A DNA stretch of 39,288 nt from Candidatus Zixiibacteriota bacterium (GCA_040753875.1 JBFMDV010000008.1:1-39288); one strand, 5' to 3'; positions 1-8,790 are shown, counted from the stretch's first letter. Made by a program: numbers and translations. Notes: generated by a model not told the origin, from the sequence alone.

Positions 1-127
1 CTTTTCGTGGCTCCAGTGGCAGCGACGTATCCTCGTGCGTTGGGAATACTACACCGCTAATTTCCTGGGCTTTGTACAACTCGCCTGTACCCTCATCCTG
101 CTAAAGCAATTTTGAGACAGGTTCTAG
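1..127 (+). mobile_element. Right end of an IS5-like insertion sequence (partial)
   Basis: The first 115 bases read in one frame as a transposase C-terminus. About 12 bp past its stop, the sequence GAGACAGGTTCTAG (114-127) looks like a terminal inverted repeat. The opposite end lies outside the window, so the repeat partner and target duplication cannot be checked. The boundary at 127 is inferred: the minus-strand nuclease reading frame loses its own sequence here and ends in residues encoded by the element. Confidence 0.6.
2..115 (+). CDS. IS5-family transposase, C-terminal fragment
   Basis: An open frame enters from the left edge and stops with TGA at 113-115. The 37 residues contain WQRRILVRWE and LGFVQLACTLILL. 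This matches the usual C-terminal helix of IS5-group DDE transposases, where an arginine-rich RRxxxRxE segment is followed by a hydrophobic LGFxxLAC segment. The catalytic DDE residues would lie upstream, outside the window. Because only the tail is visible, I cannot tell whether the element is intact. It faces the nuclease gene on the other strand and overlaps its last codons by 15 bp. The family call rests on remembered family character, not on a database search. Confidence 0.6.
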   Translation, partial: FSWLQWQRRILVRWEYYTANFLGFVQLACTLILLKQF

Positions 128-721
128 ATTGAGATGCCCTTCTCGATGCAAGATCGCCATGTCCCGCAGAATTTGGGCAGCTCGCTCCCTCAGTTGAGCG
201 TGACACGCTTCATCCCAAAGGTCTTCGATTTCGCGTATGTCAGTCAGCGATCCGTAAGCGTAGTACCTGTGTGTATGAGTTACATTCTGCCCAACTGGGG
301 GCGTGCGCCAGATTACAGTATCGCGCATATTCCACGTGACGAAAAAGTCAGCGCGAATGGCCCGCGCTTTCTCGGCTGCATTTCCTAGGAGTTCAGAGTC
401 ATCCACTGCGACCGTCGGTGGCTTGCACTCCCATCCGCAAAATGCTAAGCCAGCCTTTCGGTTAAGCCAGAGTTGTACATCCGGAAAACGTAGCTTCTTC
501 TTGCCAGTATGAATTGTCGTCTCGCCCGTGATCTCACGGAAAGGATAGGCACCATGGTCCAGCAGCTCATTCAACCAACTGACCACCTGACCAGTAAACT
601 CCCGTTCGTTTGTAGCTATCTTTGCAGTCATACTTTGGAGCCGCTTGTGCGTAAAGTCCAGCTTAGGTAAATGTCGTGGCTGCATAGGGTTTTCGCAACA
701 ATAATGGCTCAGTAGCTCCAA
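101..721 (-). CDS. PD-(D/E)XK nuclease-like protein, truncated at its C-terminus by an IS
   Basis: This frame has a nuclease core with RFPD at residues 78-81 and WECK at 97-100, that is PD-x16-ExK, the catalytic signature of the PD-(D/E)XK superfamily. The composition resembles the N-terminal nuclease part of type I/IIG restriction-modification proteins, which usually continue into an N6-adenine methylase domain. Here only 206 codons remain. The last eight residues (LEPVSKLL) are encoded by the end of the IS5-like element, so the original C-terminus has been lost. The longest frame starts at TTG (719-721). ATG at 683-685 and ATG at 629-631 are alternatives, and none has a strong Shine-Dalgarno. 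What it would cut, and whether the remnant is active, cannot be told; a solitary defence-gene relic is the simplest reading. Confidence 0.5.
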   Translation of the reverse strand: MELLSHYCCENPMQPRHLPKLDFTHKRLQSMTAKIATNEREFTGQVVSWLNELLDHGAYPFREITGETTIHTGKKKLRFPDVQLWLNRKAGLAFCGWECKPPTVAVDDSELLGNAAEKARAIRADFFVTWNMRDTVIWRTPPVGQNVTHTHRYYAYGSLTDIREIEDLWDEACHAQLRERAAQILRDMAILHREGHLNLEPVSKLL

Positions 722-1012
722 TCGCAGTCAGTCGACCTGCTAATCAGTCGCTCCCCCCCACTTTCCCCTCCAATCCGTAGCAATTCCCGTCCCCGCTCCC
801 TCTATATAAACAGCAAGGGAGTACCATGTCTGCTAGTGGAAAGCAGATCGGCTGCAAAAACAAAAAACGCGCAAACAAACCCAAACAGTCATTGGGCCAC
901 AACAACTTGCTTGTCGCGATGACGATTCGGCGAGGCCTTGTCAAACAAACCCAAAATGGCGGGCTACCAACCAAAGCGTGTCAGGTCACAACGTCCGCCT
1001 TTCGGCAGACGC

Positions 1013-1112
1013 CAGGACCCGACACAACAGGGATCGGTTCTCGACTGCGCTCGAACCGACGGCAGGACCTGACACCACAGGGATCGGTTCTCGACTGCGC
1101 TCGAACCGACGG
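1013..1112. repeat. Two-copy 50-bp tandem repeat with internal stem-loop
   Basis: Positions 1013-1062 and 1063-1112 are the same 50-bp unit with two differences (C1020/T1070 and A1026/C1076). Each unit contains TCGGTTC and GAACCGA arms (for example 1034-1040 and 1053-1059) that can form a 7-bp stem with a 12-base loop. There is no spacer between the copies, so this is not a CRISPR array. Confidence 0.85.
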
Positions 1113-1168
1113 CAGGGGGTGGGGCAAAGGAGTCGCACTGGGTTGGTTCGGCGCACTTCCCCCGTGAA

Positions 1169-1190
1169 CGGCAGACCTCCCGGTCTGCCG
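1169..1190. repeat. Perfect 9-bp hairpin
   Basis: CGGCAGACC pairs with GGTCTGCCG around a TCCC loop. No T-tract follows, so it is more likely a dispersed palindromic element than an intrinsic terminator. Confidence 0.6.
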
Positions 1191-1294
1191 ACTGTCGGCA
1201 CACGCGGACGTGCGCCGTTTACTGGACACGGGGTCGTACGTTCGGTTCTACCAGACGGACGGGCTGGCAATGGCGGCGTCTCGAATCAACGCGA

Positions 1295-1316
1295 TGTCGG
1301 GCGGGGACGCCCGACA
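1295..1316. repeat. Perfect 9-bp GC hairpin
   Basis: TGTCGGGCG pairs with CGCCCGACA around a GGGA loop. It has the same architecture (9-bp stem, four-base loop) as the hairpin at 1169-1190 and also lacks a T-tract. Confidence 0.6.
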
Positions 1317-1545
1317 CCACAATGTCAACGTGTAGCCCAGACATCGACTGGGTCCACGGTTGCTCCGTTTCCCCACCCGGCCAAGTGCCGCAGTAGCGAG
1401 ACGGGAAAAATATCACGGGATTTCGGCAATATATCCCGCGGAGTCGTGATAGAAACTGGGAACCCATCTCTCAGATGGGATACACATGTCGGGGCGTTGG
1501 CCGCGCACAGAAGGGCGGGCTAATCCATCCACCTTATTCGTCCGA

Positions 1546-1551
1546 TATAAT
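1546..1551 (+). promoter_or_regulatory. Possible -10 box upstream of the response regulator
   Basis: A perfect TATAAT lies about 150 bp upstream of the response-regulator start. No convincing -35 hexamer is visible 16-18 bp before it, so this is only a candidate. Confidence 0.25.
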
Positions 1552-1703
1552 TCTCATGTGTTCGGGCGACAACATGGCAGACAGAATATAGCCGGCACAA
1601 CCCACCTGGTGGGGAGGGGAATGGTCAGCGACCACCGGAAAAGAACGGACCAACCAGCAGATTGCAGGCGGGAGCGCGCATGCGTTGGGACCGCGGAGGA
1701 CCT

Positions 1704-2315
1704 ATGAAAATCGTCATCGCCGATGACAGCAACACTTCGCGGCGGATGCTGGAATCGATCATCAAGCAGTGGGGCTTCGAGGTGGTCTCGTTCGAAAACG
1801 GCGCCGACGTTTGGGATGCCCTCAAAAAACAGACCGAGCCGAGTCTGGTGATTCTGGACTGGGTCATGCCCGGGCTGACCGGGGTCGAGATCTGCAGCCT
1901 TCTCCGCAAACATGAAAAAGGGATGCCGTCATACGTCATACTCCTGACCGCCTGTGATTCCAAGGATGAAGTGATCAAGGGGCTGGAGGCGGGCGCCAAC
2001 GATTACGTGACCAAGCCGTTTCACAAAGAAGAGCTGCGGGCGCGCATGGCCGTCGGGAAGCGGGTCCTCGAACTGCAGCTGGGCTTGTCACACAAGATCC
2101 AGGAACTGGAGCTTTCGCTTCGCGAAATCAAAACCCTTCGCGGCATAGTCACCATCTGCATGCACTGCCACAAAATGCTCAACGACGAGCGTTCGTGGGA
2201 ACGGCTGGAGAAATATGTCCAGGAGCATTCCGAGGCGCAGTTCAGCCACGGGCTTTGTCCGGAATGCCTTGAGAAGTATTACCCGGAACGCGAAGAGAGC
2301 AAGGCGACGCAATAG
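1704..2315 (+). CDS. Response regulator with Cys-rich C-terminal module
   Basis: The protein has 203 residues. Residues 1-120 are a CheY-like receiver with the acidic pair D7/D8, phospho-acceptor D52 (in LDWVMPG), T82 and K104 in KPF, so all the switch residues are present. A coiled-coil-like linker (about 118-145) leads to a module with CMHCHK (152-157) and SHGLCPEC (181-188). This tail recurs on response regulators and sensor kinases of deltaproteobacteria and relatives. The two Cys pairs could bind a metal, but that is inference. There is no DNA-binding or enzymatic output domain, so it probably signals by protein contact. I chose ATG at 1704 because GGAGG (1695-1699) lies 4 bases upstream; an earlier ATG at 1662 has no such site. 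No kinase is adjacent. Confidence 0.9.
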   Translation: MKIVIADDSNTSRRMLESIIKQWGFEVVSFENGADVWDALKKQTEPSLVILDWVMPGLTGVEICSLLRKHEKGMPSYVILLTACDSKDEVIKGLEAGANDYVTKPFHKEELRARMAVGKRVLELQLGLSHKIQELELSLREIKTLRGIVTICMHCHKMLNDERSWERLEKYVQEHSEAQFSHGLCPECLEKYYPEREESKATQ

Positions 2316-2332
2316 CTGTCCACAAGCCGGCC

Positions 2333-3682
2333 TTATGGGCAACTCGGCAGAGTCGCGCTGAAGAACAGGAAGTCGATCAGTGTCTGAAGGTCGGAGATAT
2401 CGATCGAACCGTTCCGGTCAACATCGTTCGCCACGCCGCAAGGTCCCAGTGCGCCGCTGAAGAACAGAAAATCGATCATCATCGAAAGGTCTGATATATC
2501 GATGCTGCCGGACTGGTCCAGATCGCCGGTGGTGCCGGTACAGCATTGCGAGGCTGTGATTCCGTGCGGCCCTGCTCCGGTTGGCGTAACACCATGACAA
2601 ACTGAACATTTATTGAGCGTTCCGGCGTATCCCTGGAGCGCGATATTCTGGACGTTGTCGCGGGGTTCGCCACTCGGCACGATTGCATGTGGCTCGCCGT
2701 GACAGGCGCTGCAGAACAGGCCCCCGTGTCCTCGCGATTCGCGGAACAGTTTGCCGGGTTCCTCGCCGAATTGCGGCCCATGACAGGCGGTCGCGCCGCA
2801 CGACGGCTCTTCCAGCCACGGCTCGCGCCCGTCGCTGATACTCTCGCCCACCTGCTTGACGCTTCCGTGGCAGCTTTGGCAGGTGAACCCGTGTTCGGTC
2901 TTCATCACGTCGCGAAGACACTGGGTGTTGGGACCGGGGTGGCATTTGTAGCAGTCGTTGGTGCGTTCGCCGTGATGCTTGTGCACAGCCTCCGACAACG
3001 ATGGCAGCCCCGGCCTTCCGGGTGTCCCCAAGGCGTGCGATGAGTGGCAGGAAGCGCAGAGAATGGGCGTCTGGGTTGGATCGAATCCCGCTTCCGAGGC
3101 GTGCTGATTCAGGATCGATTGTTCGCCGGAGTGGCAGCCCGAGCCGACGCAGTTGATCTCGTTGGAGACAGGCACCACTGGTGGGGCCGTGGCCAGCATC
3201 TGGCCACCGTTAGTGTATAGCGTCAGAAGTCCCAATTGGAACGGGTCCTCGTTCGCCAGGTCGGCATCGGTGTACGGTGTGATCGGCACGCCGGTCACAT
3301 GAAAGTAGTTCTCGACCGGCGCCATCTCGCCGGAGAGGCCGGAGCCGGTCAGGCCGATGTTCGGCGGCAGGTTGACGCCGAAGATCTGGTCCTCGAAGTC
3401 CCAAAAATTGGTCTTGCCTACCGAACAGGTATTGCCGGGGATCTCATACGTGACTCGAAGGTTTGCCGTCATCACGGCCGGCAGGTTGAGAGAGTCTCCC
3501 ACTCGAATCACCTGCGCCCTGACGTTATTGAATGGGGGCAGAACGACCAGTTTGGAGAAGTCTCTGTTGCTGCAGTGCATGCCAAGGTCGTTCCATCCGA
3601 TGATGATATATTCCTGGGCCGCCAGAGTTGAACTGACCAGCGAGACCAGTATTAGAACAAACGCTCTCCTCACCGTGGCCAT
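2333..3682 (-). CDS. Secreted heptahaem cytochrome-like protein with C-terminal dockerin
   Basis: The protein has 449 residues starting with a signal peptide (MATVRRAF, hydrophobic core, cleavage near LAAQE), so it is exported. Seven haem-c attachment motifs follow: CVGSGCH (178-184), CASCH (209-213), CYKCH (244-248), CQSCH (268-272), CGATACH (295-301), CSACH (324-328) and CSVCH (359-363). Two of them have the longer Cx4CH spacing. The N-terminal part carries GWNDLGMHC, a segment I associate with uncharacterised multihaem proteins. The C-terminus (about 386-449) has two Ca-binding dockerin repeats (GDLDQSGSIDISDL and NDVDRNGSIDISDL). The second ATG (3680-3682) sits 9 bases after GGAGG; the first ATG abuts the site and is less likely. 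A role in extracellular electron transfer is inferred from the haems. The redox partner and any cohesin partner are not in the window. Confidence 0.85.
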   Translation of the reverse strand: MATVRRAFVLILVSLVSSTLAAQEYIIIGWNDLGMHCSNRDFSKLVVLPPFNNVRAQVIRVGDSLNLPAVMTANLRVTYEIPGNTCSVGKTNFWDFEDQIFGVNLPPNIGLTGSGLSGEMAPVENYFHVTGVPITPYTDADLANEDPFQLGLLTLYTNGGQMLATAPPVVPVSNEINCVGSGCHSGEQSILNQHASEAGFDPTQTPILCASCHSSHALGTPGRPGLPSLSEAVHKHHGERTNDCYKCHPGPNTQCLRDVMKTEHGFTCQSCHGSVKQVGESISDGREPWLEEPSCGATACHGPQFGEEPGKLFRESRGHGGLFCSACHGEPHAIVPSGEPRDNVQNIALQGYAGTLNKCSVCHGVTPTGAGPHGITASQCCTGTTGDLDQSGSIDISDLSMMIDFLFFSGALGPCGVANDVDRNGSIDISDLQTLIDFLFFSATLPSCP

Positions 3683-4236
3683 CCTATCCATCCTCCGCGG
3701 TTATCGTATACCTTCCGATGGCGTGGCATCGTCGGGCGGGGAGGATACACCCACAGGACGAACCGACTCCTCATCACAGAGCATTCGACTACTCATTGTC
3801 GTACATCAGAAAATTGCTGTGCCGTTGGGCGTCACTGCTGATTGCTCCGTGATCCATCGCGGTGTCGACAACCCAAGGCGGTTCTGCGCTTTGGGCTGTT
3901 AACTCATCCATCATCAAACTTCATACGCTCAGTGGGACAGGCGCTTGAACCTTGGTGTTCAACTTGGATTAGGTGCGTTGTCCGATGAGCCGTTCTCGCT
4001 AAAGGACAGAGATGACGCACCGATAATGTACGATAGAGTCTATTACGACAGACCCGTACAATACCTCAGTCGGTCTACGACTAATGGCGATTGCGGTCCG
4101 CGGCGGGAGAAGATAATGGGAAGCGAGTTGTTGCATCATCGGTCGTCTGCGGAGTTCCCGAATTCGCCGACCATCATCGCCGTGCAATTCGTTCTGTTGA
4201 CGTGAGAACAAGAGCCACCAACGTAAAGAGAGTCGT
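3683..4236. other. Divergent intergenic region
   Basis: About 550 bp between the cytochrome (leftward) and the chemoreceptor (rightward). It must contain both promoters, but I see no pair of convincing -35/-10 hexamers. Short frames across it (for example from 3945) lack a ribosome site and any recognisable sequence. Confidence 0.5.
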
Positions 4237-5997
4237 GTGAATTTTCTACACAACCTGTCCATCAAGAGCAAGCTGTCACTCCTTGTAGGGATGTTCATTG
4301 CGGGATTTGTCATCTTTGGGCTTATGAGTCATTCGCTCCTTAACGGGCTCAAGGATGGCGAGGTGTTCCGCGATGTTTCCCTTGGAAAGGACCTCCTGGC
4401 GGATGTCCTGCCGCCGCCGTGTTACATTGTGGAATCGTACCTCGTAGCGCATCAAATGGCGCTGCCGGCTTCGCGAGAGGCCCTCAACCAACACGTGGAA
4501 AATCTGAATCGCCTGAAGCAGGATTTTGAGGCACGGACAACGTTCTGGCGGGACACACTCGCGGAGGGCGACATCCGGGAAAAGATCACCGTAACGTCGC
4601 CTGAACTGGGTCGAGAGTTCTTCGCGGTTGTAGAGTCGGAGTATGTACCGGCTCTCCGGCGCGGCGACTACACCTCAGCACGGCGCATTCTTGATGACAA
4701 ACTTTCGACACTGTACGTCGCTCACCGGAAGGTGATCGACGATATTGTCCGGCGTGAAAATGATGCGATCGTGGCCGCAGATCGTGATGCTCGTGAGCAG
4801 ATTGCCGGCAGCGCGTCATTCACATTGACGGTCGCGGCTTGCGTTGTCGTGGCGTGTATTGTGTTCGCTATGATCGTTGTCGCGCAGATCGTTCGTCCTA
4901 TTCGCGCCCTTGCCGGCGTTGCAGATGCGGTCGCAAAGGGAAACACCGAGCAATCGATTACCGTCGAGGCGCGCGATGAGATCGGCGTCCTGGCGCGGTC
5001 ATTCCGTGATGTCATGCGCTACATGCAGAACCTCTCCCAGAGCGCACAGCGCATCGCGGGCAAGGATCTCACTGTCGAGGTGCAGCCATCCTCCGACAAA
5101 GATATTCTCGGATCGTCATTCAAGGTCATGAGCGACAACCTGCTTGTGACCATTCGTCAGGTGTCGGACAACGCGCGCAACGTATCCTCGGCCGCAACCG
5201 AGGTGGCGTCCTCGGCCGAACAGATGTCGGCTACGGCGAAAGGACAGAATGAGCAGGTGAGGTCGATCGTCGCCTCAGTCGAAGATATGAAGGAAGTTCT
5301 GACACTGAGTGCCGAACAGACGAAGGAGGCCGCAGTGAAATCGTCGACGGCGTCAGGAGCTGCCGTCGAGGGAGGGAAAGCTGTCTACAGTGTCGTCGAC
5401 GGCATGACGAGGATCAACGAGGTCGTAACACGCGCCGCAAAAACCATCGAGGGGCTGTCGACATCTGCCGAGCACATCGGCGAGATCATTGGTGTCATCG
5501 ACGATATAGCCGATCAGACCAATTTACTCGCACTCAACGCCGCCATCGAGGCAGCGCGTGCGGGTGACCAGGGGCGTGGTTTTGCCGTCGTTGCCGACGA
5601 GGTCCGCAAGCTCGCCGAGCGCACTACCAAGGCCACCGGCGAGATCACCGCAATGATCCGCGGTATCCAAAATGAGACCAACGATGCCGTGAGTGCTATG
5701 CACACCGGGATCGGGGAAGTGACCGCTGGACGGGAAATGAGTGTCAAAGCAGGTGAGAAACTCGACCAGATCATTCGCATTGCGAACGAATTGGAATCGG
5801 TCATCGAGGAGCTGGCGCATGCCTCCATGCGGCAGAATCTGGCCGCCGAATCGATCACCTCGAGCATCAAGGAGATATCGCAATTTGCCGATGAGAACTC
5901 CGCCGGTGCGGTTCAGTCGGCGCAGGCCGCCGGACTTCTGAACCAACAGGCGACAGAACTGCAGAGAACAATCGAGGAGTTCAGAATCAGACAGTGA
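4237..5997 (+). CDS. Methyl-accepting chemotaxis protein
   Basis: The protein has 586 residues with classic transmembrane chemoreceptor topology. TM1 is at about 12-30, followed by a periplasmic helical sensor region (about 35-190), TM2 at about 193-217 and a HAMP domain beginning RPIRAL (about 218-270). The long cytoplasmic coiled coil has its hairpin tip at about 425-463 ([18 protein letters not shown] and [15 protein letters not shown]). The tip contacts CheA and CheW in this family. There is no C-terminal CheR/CheB pentapeptide; it ends EEFRIRQ. The start is GTG at 4237 with a weak AGAGAG site. No other chemotaxis gene is nearby, so it must work with a system encoded elsewhere. The ligand is unknown. 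Confidence 0.95.
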   Translation: MNFLHNLSIKSKLSLLVGMFIAGFVIFGLMSHSLLNGLKDGEVFRDVSLGKDLLADVLPPPCYIVESYLVAHQMALPASREALNQHVENLNRLKQDFEARTTFWRDTLAEGDIREKITVTSPELGREFFAVVESEYVPALRRGDYTSARRILDDKLSTLYVAHRKVIDDIVRRENDAIVAADRDAREQIAGSASFTLTVAACVVVACIVFAMIVVAQIVRPIRALAGVADAVAKGNTEQSITVEARDEIGVLARSFRDVMRYMQNLSQSAQRIAGKDLTVEVQPSSDKDILGSSFKVMSDNLLVTIRQVSDNARNVSSAATEVASSAEQMSATAKGQNEQVRSIVASVEDMKEVLTLSAEQTKEAAVKSSTASGAAVEGGKAVYSVVDGMTRINEVVTRAAKTIEGLSTSAEHIGEIIGVIDDIADQTNLLALNAAIEAARAGDQGRGFAVVADEVRKLAERTTKATGEITAMIRGIQNETNDAVSAMHTGIGEVTAGREMSVKAGEKLDQIIRIANELESVIEELAHASMRQNLAAESITSSIKEISQFADENSAGAVQSAQAAGLLNQQATELQRTIEEFRIRQ

Positions 5998-6122
5998 CTG
6001 GTTGTGCCATTTGAGATCTCGGCGCTCAGTGCTGTACCTAATCAGGTACGATTCCGCTGAAACGAGACCTCGGGCACACCTGCGAGGGGTGTCACCGCAC
6101 ATGCGCAGGTCTTCGATCCCGT

Positions 6123-6986
6123 TTACGACTGGAGGTATCTCTCCAGCCATGCTTTCCTATGGAGATCAATCTGTTTGTAGCTGCCGTCTTTGAGCGCCAC
6201 ATGTCCTGCCCCCTCGAGAATCACGAATTCATACGGAATATCGTGTTTCTTCAGCTCATTCGCCATGCGCTGTGATTGCTCGATCGGTACTCGCTTATCA
6301 GCAGTGCCATGAAACAGGAGCACAGGTGTTGTCTTGGGAAACTGTGCAACCAGGTTGATTGCGGAGCGGCGGCGCACTTCTGCCTGAAGCTGATCCTCGG
6401 TCAGATGCGAAAGTTTCTGCCGCATGAACTTGCGGAAGTCCTCATTGGCGGCGCATCGAGCAGCGAGATCGGTCAAGCCGGCATGGACTATGGCGCAACG
6501 AAATTTGTCATAGCGAGTCAGAAGCTGGTAGGTGGTCATGCCGCCGCGGCTGGCCCCCTCGACAGCTACGCGCGAGAGGTCACACTCCGGTATGTTCTTG
6601 GCTACTTCCAGCATGGCGAAGGCATCGTTGACATCGTCGCCGCCAAAATCCTCGGTCCCTTCGCCCCCCTTGTTGCCGCGATACTGGGTAGCCAGTACGA
6701 CGTAGCCCCACACGGCGGCGGATGCAAGAATGAGATATGCGGTCAGATCATCGAGCGCCCCACGGTCCCCAAACCCGCCCCGGTTCCAGATGAGCATCGG
6801 ATACACGCCCGGTTCTTTGGGACGTGTGACATACCCTTTTACTTTCAGACCATCGGACAGATAGGTTATCCGTTCCACTATGGTATCTTCGATCACCCGG
6901 ACACCGTACATCCGTTTGACGGTCGCATGAGCGTAGCGGTTCAGTTCGACCGTTTCGGTATCAAGAATCGTGCCGGTAGGCTGCAT
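6123..6986 (-). CDS. Alpha/beta hydrolase, prolyl oligopeptidase (S9)-like
   Basis: The protein has 287 residues and no signal peptide, so it is probably cytoplasmic. The nucleophile elbow is GASRGG with Ser146. The acid is Asp230 in HGTADKRVP, and the base is His262 in EGAGH, in the order and spacing of the S9 peptidase/dienelactone hydrolase fold. An N-terminal segment with DGLKVKGYVTRP resembles the strand leading into the hydrolase fold of acyl-peptidase-like proteins, and no beta-propeller is present. The substrate (peptide or ester) cannot be told. It stands alone, convergent to the chemoreceptor, and is not obviously part of the polysaccharide cluster. Confidence 0.8.
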   Translation of the reverse strand: MQPTGTILDTETVELNRYAHATVKRMYGVRVIEDTIVERITYLSDGLKVKGYVTRPKEPGVYPMLIWNRGGFGDRGALDDLTAYLILASAAVWGYVVLATQYRGNKGGEGTEDFGGDDVNDAFAMLEVAKNIPECDLSRVAVEGASRGGMTTYQLLTRYDKFRCAIVHAGLTDLAARCAANEDFRKFMRQKLSHLTEDQLQAEVRRRSAINLVAQFPKTTPVLLFHGTADKRVPIEQSQRMANELKKHDIPYEFVILEGAGHVALKDGSYKQIDLHRKAWLERYLQS

Positions 6987-7208
6987 GGATGCGAATATAC
7001 GGTGTCAAAGGGAATATCGGCGAGTCCAATCTGTACCGGATCACCGGTCGAGCGTCAGATGGGGAGTCATCGTGTCATTTTTCTGTCACCAGCGCATGCG
7101 AGTGTATTGATTAACACCACTCAATCCAACCGAAGAATGCTGTTGTGCGTATAATGGTTCGACAGGTTGAGCACAATATACTCACATCGAACCAGGAAAG
7201 GGCTCGTC

Positions 7209-7664
7209 ATGGCCATGTACTCGGCTATTACTCGCCGCAAACCGGGTCGGGGCAAAGTCTATTCTGTCTTGGGGGATCATGTCGCGTGCAAGCTGGTGGG
7301 CGAAGAATGCGGCGACGCCATCTCGGTGTTTGAGGTCACCGTAGCACCTCACAGCGGACCGCCGCCTCACGTCCATCTGCATGAAGAGGAAGCGTACTAT
7401 GTCTTGCAGGGGAGTTTCGATTTCCTGCAGGGAGAACGGATCATTCATGCAAAACCTGGCGAATTCATCCGTTTTGCGCGTCGGACCATGCATACGTACA
7501 AGAACACCGGGGACATGCCGGGTCGGCTCCTCGCGATTTATACACCGTCGGGTGTGGAACACTATTTTGAGGAGATGGACCGTCTGACCAGAGCCCAGGC
7601 GCTCGATGCGGAACGAGCACAGAAAGTGGCCAATCGGCACGCCATTCTGTCGTTTCCGTTGTGA
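7209..7664 (+). CDS. Cupin-domain protein
   Basis: The protein has 151 residues forming a single cupin barrel. Metal ligands fit motif 1 as His54, His56 and Glu61 (PPPHVHLHEEEAYYVLQG) and motif 2 as His95 (RRTMHTYKN), so a metal-binding cupin is likely. I chose ATG at 7209 because AGGAAAGG lies 7 bases upstream; an in-frame start at 7167 would add residues unlike the family. Small cupins of this type include dioxygenases, isomerases and sensors, and nothing here separates these options. Its 3' end faces the deacetylase gene with a gap of about 30 bp. Confidence 0.8.
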   Translation: MAMYSAITRRKPGRGKVYSVLGDHVACKLVGEECGDAISVFEVTVAPHSGPPPHVHLHEEEAYYVLQGSFDFLQGERIIHAKPGEFIRFARRTMHTYKNTGDMPGRLLAIYTPSGVEHYFEEMDRLTRAQALDAERAQKVANRHAILSFPL

Positions 7665-7695
7665 GGATTGCCAGGCGCCAGAGAGGCGGCAAGTA

Positions 7696-8769
7696 TCAGA
7701 ACAGCCGCCGCAGGTAACAGGCGAAGAGCGCCGGGGAGAAGCGGCCGGTGGCGGTCGATGATACACCCTCGTGCACGCCGACCCGCTGTAGTGCATATAT
7801 GTCACGCATCAGCGCCGTCCCTTCCGGGTTGTGCGTAGCGATACCGCAGTGATAGCCGGTCTCACGGGCAAGACGGCGGACCTCCTCGTTATGGTCGCCA
7901 TTGGGATAGGCTATTGAGGTTACGGGACGTCCGGTCTTCTCCTCGATGAGGAGTTTTGATTCCACCAGTTCGCGCCGGATCTCCGCCGACGACATCTGGG
8001 TGAGGATCTGGTGTGACCGGGCGTGCGACCCGATCTCGATGAGGGACGGGTCCATGGCGCGAATATCGTCCCACGAGAGTGTCCACCGCCGGTCGGGCCA
8101 TTTATCGTCAGTGAGTCGGCTCCGACACATTAACTCGCCCAGCGCCCTGCGGAGATTCTTCTGGTCAAGCTCTTTGAGCGCCTCCATGAATCTATCGTGG
8201 TCGGAAGCGACCCATTCAAGATAGTCGCGCGTCACCGTCTTCCCATGTTGCTCGCCGCCGTTGTCGCCGTACAGTTCCTGGAGCACGTCGGCGAGTTGCG
8301 CGGTGGTCAGTTTTCCTTCCTCCAGATAGAACCCGACTCGCAGAAACCAGAACTTCTCGGCGCTTTCGATGAAATCCGTGGAGACGAAGATGGTCGCCGG
8401 AAGGTCGTATTTCTTGAGTATCGGGTATGCCAGCGTGAAGTTGTCGCGCCAGCCGTCATCGAACGTGATCACCAGCGCTCGTCGCGGCAGTGGTGTCCCT
8501 TGTTGGAGATGTGCCACCAGCTGCCCAAGCGGAACGACTGAATACTCTTTCGCCAGGAACGCCATCTGTTTTTCGAACGCAGCCAGCGAAATGTTAATTC
8601 CCGCTTGCGTATACTCGGTCCGTGACCGGATATCCTCGACCACCCGATGATACATGAGTATCATGTACGGTTCTGTTTGGCCCGATAGTCGCCGCGCCAG
8701 GCTCAGGAGGGCCATCAAGCCGCTATAGTAGCAGGCCGAGGCCAACAGATGTTTGATAAAGCGTCTCAT
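7696..8769 (-). CDS. Polysaccharide deacetylase (NodB/CE4 family)
   Basis: The protein has 357 residues. CE4 motifs are present in order: TFDDGW with Asp104/Asp105, the zinc-ligand motif GSHARSH with His249 and His253, and a later AYPNGD. An N-terminal hydrophobic stretch (about 8-25) may anchor it to the membrane. The insert between motif 1 and motif 2 (about 135-230) is helical and common in exopolysaccharide-locus deacetylases. The family removes N-acetyl groups from amino-sugar polymers. It is the last gene of the minus-strand operon, 21 bp after the aminotransferase. Its paralogue at 16642-17676 is the first, so the operon begins and ends with a deacetylase. Confidence 0.9.
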   Translation of the reverse strand: MRRFIKHLLASACYYSGLMALLSLARRLSGQTEPYMILMYHRVVEDIRSRTEYTQAGINISLAAFEKQMAFLAKEYSVVPLGQLVAHLQQGTPLPRRALVITFDDGWRDNFTLAYPILKKYDLPATIFVSTDFIESAEKFWFLRVGFYLEEGKLTTAQLADVLQELYGDNGGEQHGKTVTRDYLEWVASDHDRFMEALKELDQKNLRRALGELMCRSRLTDDKWPDRRWTLSWDDIRAMDPSLIEIGSHARSHQILTQMSSAEIRRELVESKLLIEEKTGRPVTSIAYPNGDHNEEVRRLARETGYHCGIATHNPEGTALMRDIYALQRVGVHEGVSSTATGRFSPALFACYLRRLF

Positions 8770-8790
8770 GTAGAAATGCCGGATGCCCGG

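Larger units (their letters stand above)
722..1703. other. Gene-free, repeat-rich spacer
   Basis: Nearly 1 kb without a credible gene. It contains a two-copy 50-bp tandem repeat (1013-1112), perfect hairpins at 1169-1190, 1295-1316 and 1463-1479, and a TATAAT box at 1546-1551 ahead of the response regulator. Several short frames on both strands run through the repeats, but they have repeat-derived, low-complexity translations. A frame at 826 has a fair ribosome site (AAGGGAG) but reads straight into the repeats. Confidence 0.7.

Noticed and set aside
1013-1112. CRISPR-like repeat
   Set aside because: Only two units, directly abutting, without spacers and without cas genes nearby.
826-1167. 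Rightward frame of 113 codons with a fair ribosome site
   Set aside because: Most of its length lies in the 50-bp repeat, and the sequence is Arg/Asp/Gly repeat with no family resemblance.
1169-1316. Intrinsic terminators for the left spacer
   Set aside because: Stems are perfect but no T-tract follows, and no gene ends just upstream on either strand.
744-1523. Other long frames on both strands in the spacer
   Set aside because: They overlap each other, are repeat-derived, and have no consistent start sites.
3357-3902. Rightward frame of 181 codons over the cytochrome 5' end
   Set aside because: It is antisense to the cytochrome's N-terminal region and has no ribosome site or recognisable domain.
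3945-4205. Rightward frame of 86 codons before the chemoreceptor
   Set aside because: No ribosome site, composition unlike a gene, and no recognised motif.
6276-7154. Rightward frame of 292 codons opposite the hydrolase
   Set aside because: Shadow of the S9-type hydrolase, whose catalytic triad is clear on the other strand.
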